NCBI GenBank assembly: GCA_021413705.1
Contig: JAIOPX010000175.1
Coordinates: forward strand, 1-41,473
Reading direction: 5' to 3'
Source: Planctomycetota bacterium
GTDB lineage: Bacteria; Planctomycetota; Planctomycetia; Pirellulales; UBA7805
Length of the DNA: 41,473 nt
A program made the translations under genes and the position numbers. The notes beneath the pieces are model-generated. The model had not been told where the DNA came from. It saw only the letters and a program-made list of their open reading frames with translations, and did no database searches. Position 1 is the first letter of the stretch; every line of letters begins with the position of its first letter. Below are positions 16,919-25,364 of the stretch, one piece after another.

Positions 16919-19722
16919 TATGGCTGACTCACGGTCAGTCTGGCATCGCGGACTTTGGCGATTCTGGCGGCGCTCTCTTCGAGGTGAGCTTGCGTGTAGT
17001 CGTCGAGCTTTCCTTTGTTGGCCTTGAGCACTTTGCGGATGCGCGCTTCCAATGAGGTGAGCTGGGCATAGGCCACCGTCTGGCAATCATCTGGCGCGCC
17101 GGTTTCACCCAGGGCCAGACGGGAAAGCTGCCGCAGGTAGTTGCGCTGCAGATCGCGCCGCAAGCTGCTGATGGCGGGCTTGCGATTCGAGTAGGGACCA
17201 GCAGGGAGCTTGTCCAACTCGGAGTAGATCGACTTGGTCAGGCGGCCGAGGAGTTCGGCCGTGGTGAGCGCGTCTTGATCGGCGGGTACTTTCAATTCGC
17301 TGTCGTGGAGCCGCGTCAATGTCAGCGGAGAGAGCAATTGCATGAGCACCATGTTCTGCCAGACGCCAATCACGGCATGCACTGGATAGTCTGGGCGGCG
17401 CGGCAGGTCGGTTCCCCAATGGATCCACAACGGCGTGGCCAGGTGGTTGTACAACTCCGGAGGGAACTGGAACGGTTTGTCGCTCAAGACGTTCTCTTCA
17501 ATCAGGTCGAGCGCTTCGCGCTGCCGCTTGGCATCGACCACTTCATACGGAGCCTTTGCGCCGGGATCGCCTTTGTAGTGGCGATTGACCACCACGCCGC
17601 CGATAGTGCGCGAGGCGGCATGCATTGCGACACCTTGCGTCGCCAGCAGGATGCTGAAAGAGCGACGGGCCTGGTCGTAGTTCTCGCCGGGTTTGGTCAC
17701 GCGCTCGACCAATCCTGGCATCTGCTCGGCCACCAGTTTGGCCCGGCTGCGAGCGAACTCCAGTGGATCCTTGCCCAGGTCGAAGCGGTGGGAGAGAGGA
17801 TCGGGATCTATCGATCGAGTGTCTTCGTCGGTGCTGAAAGCTAATTGCGGCTCGGCGCAGCGGGAGGCGATCTTGGCTAGTTCTGGAAGTTCTCCATCAG
17901 GCGATCCGCCTTTGAGGGACTGGTAGCCATATTGGATCGCCCAAGTGTCATAGGGGCCGATCGTGGTAGGGTAATAGTCTCCTTGCTTGCTCCCCTTGGG
18001 CATCAGGTTGACCGCGACGTAGTCCATCACCGAGGAAACCGAACCGTCGGCCCGGGTTTTCTCCACGTCGTTGATTTCCTCGAGCGTTCGCCAGGTGCTG
18101 GCTTTGAAGTTGTGCCGTAAGCCCAGCGTGTGGCCTACTTCATGCATGGCCACGGACTTGAGAGTCTGCATGACGAGCTTTTCTACTTCTTCGGGCGAAA
18201 AGTTTTTCCCGGCTGCAATGGTCGATCCCAAGGCCAGTTCGCGGGCCATGCCATGGTTCAATTGGCACGATTCGCATTGTGCCCGCTGCATCCACGGAGG
18301 GAGCTGCGCTTGTTGCCGTTCATATTCCTTGAGGTCCAGCGGGCCGCCGATCAATGCCGCCGCATCGCCACGCTCCAGCGTTTCCAGCAACTCCTGAGGG
18401 AACTGCGTGAAATCGGCGTCGATCAGAATGTCCGCATCAAGGATTTCGCCTGTGGCCGGATTCACGCGCGACGGGCCAATGGCCAACCCTGCTCCGGCGG
18501 TGATCCAACGAATCGTGTTGTAGTTGATATCCTCTGGATCCCACTCGGCGTTGTCCGGCTGCTGACGAACTTCAATGGCGTCGATGAAGCCGGCCTGCTC
18601 AAAGGCTTTGTTCCAGGCCAAGATCCCTTCGCGAATCGGCTTGCGATATTTGAACGGAACGGTCTTCTCGATCCAGAAGACGATCGGCTTTTTCGGCGGC
18701 GATTTTTCGGCACCGGGTTCGGCCTTGCGCAGATCCCAGCGATTGACGTAGCGGACAAAGCGATCGTTGTTCGTTTGTTTGGAGTAGTCCATCACAGCGG
18801 TGACAAAGTAGCCGATGCGCGGATCGGCCAATCGCGGTTGATAACCGGTACTCGGCAGCAGGCTCAGCGAGTAGTGAACGCTGATGGTCACACCGCGGCT
18901 GTCGGGCGCGCCCACCAGTTCCGGCCCCATACCGCCGGAGGCGTAGGTGGCCGCCACCTGCAACTCGATATTGTCTTTAAACGACTTGACGGTTTCCCAG
19001 GTGCTGCGCGGCGGCGTGAAGGCGTATCCGGGAAGGACGCGGCCGATCTGCGGCAGGTCGGTCATGAACACTTGACTGAAATCGACCAGATCGCCACCCT
19101 CGGGCCCTTTGGCGGCAATCGGCAGACTGAAGAGCACGCTGTCGTTGTAGGCAAGTTGCACGGCGCTTTGCAGAGGAGATCCCGCCGCGGCGCGAAAGCG
19201 AAGGTTGCGGCGGACGATCTGCACTTTGTCGTCCACTTTGCGGAATTGCCAGATCCAGTCGTCTTCACCCTTCCAGGTCATGCCAGGGAGGATGTGGGTT
19301 TGACCCAGGCCGCGGGCGATGGAGATCAGCAGAATGTAGTCGCGGTTGTAGTTGGCCGGCGTCAGTTCGGCGAACAGGAGCCCGCCTTTGTGATGCAGAC
19401 GGATGAGCCCTGGCAGCGCTTTGGTTTCTTTGAGTATCGCGGCGTAGGGAGCGGGGCCTTGTTGGGCGGCGGCGCGCGAGGCGGCCGCTCCGGCGGCGTC
19501 GCCAGGGTTGGCGGATTGCTGGATGGGAGATGCTGCGGCGGTGTCGGCAGGTTTCTTTCCCTCGGACTCTGGTTTCTTGTCGGCGTCTTTCGCACCTCCG
19601 TCTTTGGCGTCAGCGACTGCCATTTCGCTGTCGTCGGCGACGGCAATGACGGGCAAGGTCAGATTCAAGCAGAGGAGCGAAGCAACAAGGCTGGCAACGA
19701 GCAAACGCAGGTCGGTCTTCAT
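16918..19722 (-). CDS. Secreted zinc-dependent metalloprotease (DUF5117/DUF4953 type)
   Basis: The protein has 934 residues. A signal peptide (1-28, LLVASLVASLLCLNLTLPVIAVA) is followed by an Asp/Lys/Ala-rich low-complexity segment (30-90). The catalytic signature HEVGHTLGLRHNF is at 527-539 (zinc ligands His527, His531, His537, catalytic Glu528), as in metzincin-like proteases. N-terminal beta-rich regions and the order of motifs match the large zinc-dependent metalloproteases annotated with DUF5118, DUF5117 and DUF4953. It would act outside the inner membrane on proteins or peptides; the substrate is unknown. Its stop overlaps the PPK2 start by one base. TATAAT on the minus strand at 19811-19816 is a possible -10 element, but no matching -35 is seen. 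Confidence 0.85.
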   Translation of the reverse strand: MKTDLRLLVASLVASLLCLNLTLPVIAVADDSEMAVADAKDGGAKDADKKPESEGKKPADTAAASPIQQSANPGDAAGAAASRAAAQQGPAPYAAILKETKALPGLIRLHHKGGLLFAELTPANYNRDYILLISIARGLGQTHILPGMTWKGEDDWIWQFRKVDDKVQIVRRNLRFRAAAGSPLQSAVQLAYNDSVLFSLPIAAKGPEGGDLVDFSQVFMTDLPQIGRVLPGYAFTPPRSTWETVKSFKDNIELQVAATYASGGMGPELVGAPDSRGVTISVHYSLSLLPSTGYQPRLADPRIGYFVTAVMDYSKQTNNDRFVRYVNRWDLRKAEPGAEKSPPKKPIVFWIEKTVPFKYRKPIREGILAWNKAFEQAGFIDAIEVRQQPDNAEWDPEDINYNTIRWITAGAGLAIGPSRVNPATGEILDADILIDADFTQFPQELLETLERGDAAALIGGPLDLKEYERQQAQLPPWMQRAQCESCQLNHGMARELALGSTIAAGKNFSPEEVEKLVMQTLKSVAMHEVGHTLGLRHNFKASTWRTLEEINDVEKTRADGSVSSVMDYVAVNLMPKGSKQGDYYPTTIGPYDTWAIQYGYQSLKGGSPDGELPELAKIASRCAEPQLAFSTDEDTRSIDPDPLSHRFDLGKDPLEFARSRAKLVAEQMPGLVERVTKPGENYDQARRSFSILLATQGVAMHAASRTIGGVVVNRHYKGDPGAKAPYEVVDAKRQREALDLIEENVLSDKPFQFPPELYNHLATPLWIHWGTDLPRRPDYPVHAVIGVWQNMVLMQLLSPLTLTRLHDSELKVPADQDALTTAELLGRLTKSIYSELDKLPAGPYSNRKPAISSLRRDLQRNYLRQLSRLALGETGAPDDCQTVAYAQLTSLEARIRKVLKANKGKLDDYTQAHLEESAARIAKVRDARLTVSQP

Positions 19723-19956
19723 GGAATTCTCAGAGTAGGAAATGGGGGAGGTTGGCTTCGGCGGGCCGCACGTTGGCGTGGGGCGAGGTGGGGGCCGGAA
19801 GCAGCTTTACATTATAGTGGGTGGCGTCAAAAAGACATAATGTGGGGGATTTGGATGCGCCATACTGCCAGCGACTTATTGTCCTAATACGTGGTGAATT
19901 ACGAGTTAGTGCGAATTTGCCGCCTGTAAGGGCAAATCAAGGATCAACATACGCCG

Positions 19957-20946
19957 ATGAGACCACTGCAAGTCCTTCAGCAGTACGCCGAGGAGTATCA
20001 GCCGCAACAGATCTCTGTGCTGCGGGACGAAGGGGGGTTGAGCGGGGCGCGGATCTGGCGCATTCAAGCTGCCCTGGGAGAGTTCGGCTTACGTTGCTGG
20101 CCCGTCGAGCATCCGTCGGCCGAGCGGCTCCGCTGGATCCATGCCGTGCTGAGTCATGTGCGGAATTGTGGGTTTGAACTTGTACCCACACCGATCGCGG
20201 CCCGCGATGGAAGGACATTCGTATTGCACGAGGGGAGATTGTGGGAACTTGCCCCCTGGATGCCGGGGCTGGCCGTTGAGACTGGGAAGGCAAGCGAGGA
20301 ACAAGTGTCGGCCGCATTTGCTGCGCTGGCGCTGTTTCACAAGGCAGCCGCGACATTTGCTGATGTCTCGCCACGCAGCGGCGCAGCGCCGGCGGTTGCC
20401 CAGCGATTGGAACGGATCGAAACGTGGCTCCATGGCGGAGGCGTGGAGCAAATGGAGCGGGCCGCGGCCACATGCAGTCCGCCGCAGCGGGAATATGCCC
20501 CGCAGTTTCTCAGTGCCTTCCGCCGGTTTGCCCCCCTCTTGGAAACGGAACTACGGGAGCTGCTCGCGACGCCGGTGGCTCTCCAGCCATGTATCCGCGA
20601 TATCCACGACCAGCATGTGTTGATGATCGGCAATCGCGTGACCGGATTGATTGACTTTGGAGCGATGCGTGTCGATAGTGTTGCCACGGATGTTGCCCGG
20701 CTGCTGGGCACTATGGCGGGGGACGATGCGAGCTTGCGGGAAGCAGGCTTGTCGGCCTACCAGCTGTGCCGGCGCTTAAGTGATATCGAGTCGCGGCTGG
20801 TGGTGGCGATCGTTCGGGCCAATGTGGTGCTGACGGGGCCGCAATGGCTCCAGTGGCTGTTGGTGGAGCAGAAGTCGTTTGAGTCGATGCCAGCGGTACT
20901 TGCGCGCCTGGAGCGGATTTGGCAACGGCTACAGAAACTAGCGTAA
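19957..20946 (+). CDS. APH/choline kinase-type phosphotransferase
   Basis: This 329-residue protein has the fold of aminoglycoside phosphotransferase-like small-molecule kinases. The catalytic loop is CIRDIHDQHVL (Asp215, His217, His220) instead of the usual HGDLHxGN, and the metal-binding Asp is in LIDFGA (Asp233). The N-lobe has FGLRCWPVEHPSAERL where the nucleotide-binding Lys normally sits, so Arg46 may replace it. The catalytic Asp and DFG remain, so activity is possible, but these changes mean that neither a substrate nor resistance should be assumed. An AAGGAT lies 12 bases before ATG 19957. It stands alone, divergent from the metalloprotease gene. No signal peptide is seen; it is cytoplasmic. 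Confidence 0.75.
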   Translation: MRPLQVLQQYAEEYQPQQISVLRDEGGLSGARIWRIQAALGEFGLRCWPVEHPSAERLRWIHAVLSHVRNCGFELVPTPIAARDGRTFVLHEGRLWELAPWMPGLAVETGKASEEQVSAAFAALALFHKAAATFADVSPRSGAAPAVAQRLERIETWLHGGGVEQMERAAATCSPPQREYAPQFLSAFRRFAPLLETELRELLATPVALQPCIRDIHDQHVLMIGNRVTGLIDFGAMRVDSVATDVARLLGTMAGDDASLREAGLSAYQLCRRLSDIESRLVVAIVRANVVLTGPQWLQWLLVEQKSFESMPAVLARLERIWQRLQKLA

Positions 20947-21009
20947 TAATGGCCCGCGAAAGCACGATACAAACACATGACCCTCAACCACGTTGGCTGC
21001 GTAACACAA

Positions 21010-21039
21010 TTGACGTGCTGCGCCGTCGCGGGATAGAAT
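21010..21039 (+). promoter_or_regulatory. Sigma70-like promoter of the DsbD-type gene
   Basis: TTGACG (21010-21015), an 18-base spacer and TAGAAT (21034-21039) match the sigma70 consensus at ten of twelve positions. Transcription would begin near 21046, about 55 bases before ATG 21101. Confidence 0.5.
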
Positions 21040-21100
21040 AAGCCGGCATATTAAGATGATGCAGCATAACGAGTTGCGAAGTTTCAGCGGAGGCTTCTTC

Positions 21101-23662
21101 ATGATTTCAAAGCGATTTCTGGTCGCACTGCTGATGCTGGCAGTTGGGGGTCTGGCAGTGCCGGCCGCCACGGCTCAGCCGTTGGGGCGTGCGCTGGCCG
21201 CTGGGAAGGTGGATCGCTCGCATGGGCTGAAGGTGTCGGCGCAGATTCTACCCGCGTCCGACAAGCAGCCCCCCCGGTTGAGCATTGTGGCCGAGATTCC
21301 GGCGGGGTGGCACATCTATTCCATCACCCAAAAGCCGGGTGGGCCGAAACGCACGATTATCCAATTGCCGGAGAGCACGCAGTTCCGCTTGGCGGGAGCG
21401 CTGGCCGCTACTCCCGGTCCCACGGTGGAGCGGGAAAAGTACAAAGACATCTGGCCCGACCTGGACGTGGAAGAACACGTCGGCCGAGTTACCTGGACCG
21501 CGCCGCTGGAGTTGTCCAACGGAGTGGATGTCAATGCGCTGGCGATCGAAGGACATATGAAGGCATTCATGTGCAGCGAACAGTGCGTCGATGTGACGTT
21601 GCCGTTCGTGGCGCGAATAAGTCCTGCGGGTTCGATGGCTAGCGTTGGCGGGATGGCGACGGCCTGGAGCGCCTTGGTCATGGCAGCCCCGGCGGCAGGA
21701 GAGACGATTGCCGCGCCGCCTGCGCCCAAAGATGACGCTCCTGTTGCCAGGCCCGTTCAAGTTGCCTCGCCGAAGCCGACGGAACTCAGGCTGGCTACTG
21801 CTTATATCACGATCACCGGGCAACTGGACCGCGAAGTGTTGGCACCGGGAGAGACCGCCACTTTGATGTTCAACTTTGAACCGAGAAAAGGATGGCATAT
21901 CTATCCCCTTGGAAACCTCATCCCGCTTTCGGGAGGCTGGCCGACTCGCATTGTCGTAGAAGACGCTGCGGGCCTGGAAATCGGTTCTCCCACGGCCATC
22001 AATGCGAATTTAAAGCAAAAGCCCGGAGCGGAAGGAGGCGTCGAGCAGTACTACCAAGGCGCTGTCCAAATCACGCTGCCTATTCGCGTGGCGAAAGGAA
22101 CGGGGCCGGGTACCTATAACGTGACGGGAGCAATCGGTTATCAAACGTGCGAGAAGACGTGCAAGCAGCCGACCGGCGCACGCTTTATGGTGCCTGTGAC
22201 GGTGGGACCAGCAGCCAAGCCGGGGAGCGTGGGTGTGTTGTTGGCCAGTGCTTCTTTCCCTCCCACAACCAAGGAAAAAGATCCGCAAGAATCAGTAGTT
22301 ATGACAAACGCTGCATTGCCGAATCACCTTGCTGCGCCGGTCACATTGGACGAAAAGTTTGCCGTCGCCCCGTATGGTGGTGCCGGACATGCAGGAGCGT
22401 ATGGATTCGGCTTCGATCTGCTGCTGGCCTTCCTCGGAGGGCTGTTGCTCAATGCCATGCCGTGCGTGTTACCGGTCATCGGGCTGAAGGTCATGTCATT
22501 CGTCCAACAGGCGGGACAGAACCGCCGGCGCATCTTCACTTTGAATTTATGGTTCGCCCTTGGCATGTTGAGCGTGTTCCTGGTCTGGGCATCGTTGATC
22601 GCATTCTTTTCACTCTCCGCCAGCGCGCAGTTTCAAAAGCCGGCGTTCAGCATTGCGTTGGCGGCAATCACTTTTGCATTTGCCTTGAGTCTGCTGGGTA
22701 TTTGGGAAATTCCGTTGCCTGGCTTTGTCGGTTCCAGCAGCACGCAATCGGTCGGAGAACGTGAAGGGGCAACCGGCGCGGTGGCCAAGGGAGTGCTCAG
22801 TACCATCCTGGCCACCCCCTGCGTGGGGCCGCTCATTGGCGGCACCATCGACTGGACCATCGGCAGCGGCTCGACCATGCGGATTTTTGCTATCTACGGC
22901 GCAATGGGATTTGGCATGGCCGCTCCTTATTTGTTGATCGGGGCGAACCCGGCCCTGCTCCGGTGGCTGCCCAAACCAGGGTTGTGGATGGAGACGTTCA
23001 AGCAACTGATGGGGTTCTTATTGTTGGCCACAGTAGTCTGGCTGTTTTCGTCGCTGCCGTCTCACTACTTCGTGGCTTCGCTGGCACTGTTGTTCGGCGT
23101 GTGGATGGCCTGCTGGTGGATCGGTCGCACGCCGCTGACGGCAGAGTTCGCACAGAAGCTGCGCACCTGGACGGTGGCCGCCGTCATCGTGGTGGGCGTC
23201 TCGTGGTTGTCGTTTCAAACTTTGCTTGGAGATCCGCCGGCCGCGCCAGGGCAAACCGTCGTAGCGAGCAACGCAGTCTGGCGGCCCTTCTCGGTAGAAG
23301 CCTTGCAGAAAGCCCGCGCGGAAGGAAAGACGGTGCTGATCGACTTTACTGCCAGTTGGTGTGCGACTTGCAAATTCAACAAACCCGTGGCATTGCGGCG
23401 TCAAGCCACGGAAGACTACATGCGCGAGCATGGCATCATTGGGCTGGTCGCCGACAAGACCGTGGACGCGCCGGAAATCGACGATTTAATGAAACGCCTG
23501 GATCATCCGAGCGGACTGATCCCTTTCTATGCGGTGTTTCCTGGCAATGGCGGGCCGGTAATTACCTATAAAGAGGGTCCGCTCTGGCAAAGTCTGCTGT
23601 TGGACATGCTCAAGCAAGCCGGACCTTCGCGCATGGCCTCCAAACCGGCCAGCAGACTGTAA
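21101..23662 (+). CDS. dsbD: DsbD-type thiol:disulfide interchange protein
   Basis: It passes electrons from cytoplasmic thioredoxin across the inner membrane to periplasmic thiols. I chose ATG 21101 because GGAGG lies seven bases upstream; the product is 853 residues, far more than the roughly 565 of E. coli DsbD. After a signal peptide (1-25, ending AATAQ) there are two DsbD alpha-like domains, each with a Cys pair (C158/C162 and C350/C354) and the repeated phrase GWHIY. Eight or so membrane segments follow, with the redox cysteines in NAMPCVLP (C455) and ATPCVGP (C574). The C-terminal thioredoxin domain has WCATCK (C754, C757). All redox cysteines are present, so it should be active. Duplication of the N-terminal domain explains the extra length. 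Confidence 0.9.
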   Translation: MISKRFLVALLMLAVGGLAVPAATAQPLGRALAAGKVDRSHGLKVSAQILPASDKQPPRLSIVAEIPAGWHIYSITQKPGGPKRTIIQLPESTQFRLAGALAATPGPTVEREKYKDIWPDLDVEEHVGRVTWTAPLELSNGVDVNALAIEGHMKAFMCSEQCVDVTLPFVARISPAGSMASVGGMATAWSALVMAAPAAGETIAAPPAPKDDAPVARPVQVASPKPTELRLATAYITITGQLDREVLAPGETATLMFNFEPRKGWHIYPLGNLIPLSGGWPTRIVVEDAAGLEIGSPTAINANLKQKPGAEGGVEQYYQGAVQITLPIRVAKGTGPGTYNVTGAIGYQTCEKTCKQPTGARFMVPVTVGPAAKPGSVGVLLASASFPPTTKEKDPQESVVMTNAALPNHLAAPVTLDEKFAVAPYGGAGHAGAYGFGFDLLLAFLGGLLLNAMPCVLPVIGLKVMSFVQQAGQNRRRIFTLNLWFALGMLSVFLVWASLIAFFSLSASAQFQKPAFSIALAAITFAFALSLLGIWEIPLPGFVGSSSTQSVGEREGATGAVAKGVLSTILATPCVGPLIGGTIDWTIGSGSTMRIFAIYGAMGFGMAAPYLLIGANPALLRWLPKPGLWMETFKQLMGFLLLATVVWLFSSLPSHYFVASLALLFGVWMACWWIGRTPLTAEFAQKLRTWTVAAVIVVGVSWLSFQTLLGDPPAAPGQTVVASNAVWRPFSVEALQKARAEGKTVLIDFTASWCATCKFNKPVALRRQATEDYMREHGIIGLVADKTVDAPEIDDLMKRLDHPSGLIPFYAVFPGNGGPVITYKEGPLWQSLLLDMLKQAGPSRMASKPASRL

Positions 23663-23681
23663 TTGGGCTGTAGGCTGGGAA

Positions 23682-23727
23682 CTGTAGGCTAGAGGAAGGA
23701 ATCTGTCCACCTTCCTCAAGTCTACAG
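23682..23727. repeat. 18-bp imperfect hairpin downstream of the DsbD-type gene
   Basis: Arms 23682-23699 and 23710-23727 pair at 15 or 16 of 18 positions around a 10-base loop. The words CTGTAGGC and GTCTACAG are shared with the insertion near 12 kb. It starts 19 bases past the stop and could act as a terminator. Confidence 0.55.
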
Positions 23728-23836
23728 CCTCATCACCTCCAGTCTCATTCCTCCCTTCCCCCCGAAAGTGGCCGTTTCTAGAATGGCGGCTTCACTTCGG
23801 CCCCGTCCGCTCGCCTTCAGCCTCCGGCCTCCGACC

Positions 23837-25240
<1,404 letters not shown>

Positions 25241-25242
25241 AA

Positions 25243-25361
25243 GTAGGGTACGCGCAGCGTACCATTTCCTGGACAACGAACCATCACTATCTACCGCACA
25301 TGTGTTAAGAAGCTCCGTGCGGAAATGTAATCCAAGAATTGGTATGCTGCGCATACCCTAC
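25243..25361. repeat. Twin palindromes in a long inverted repeat between convergent genes
   Basis: Arm 25243-25263 and arm 25341-25361 are 21 bases long and complementary except at two positions. Each arm is itself a hairpin: GGTACGC-GCA-GCGTACC and GGTATGC-TGC-GCATACC, seven perfect pairs each. It starts two bases past one stop and ends three bases before the other, so it may end transcription in both directions, as BIME-like REP pairs do. Confidence 0.75.
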
Positions 25362-25364
25362 AGA

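Noticed and set aside
18130..19887. Long plus-strand open frame (585 codons) opposite the metalloprotease
   Set aside because: It is antisense to a gene with clear catalytic motifs and its composition (Arg/Gly/Val-rich, no domain) is typical of a GC-rich shadow frame.
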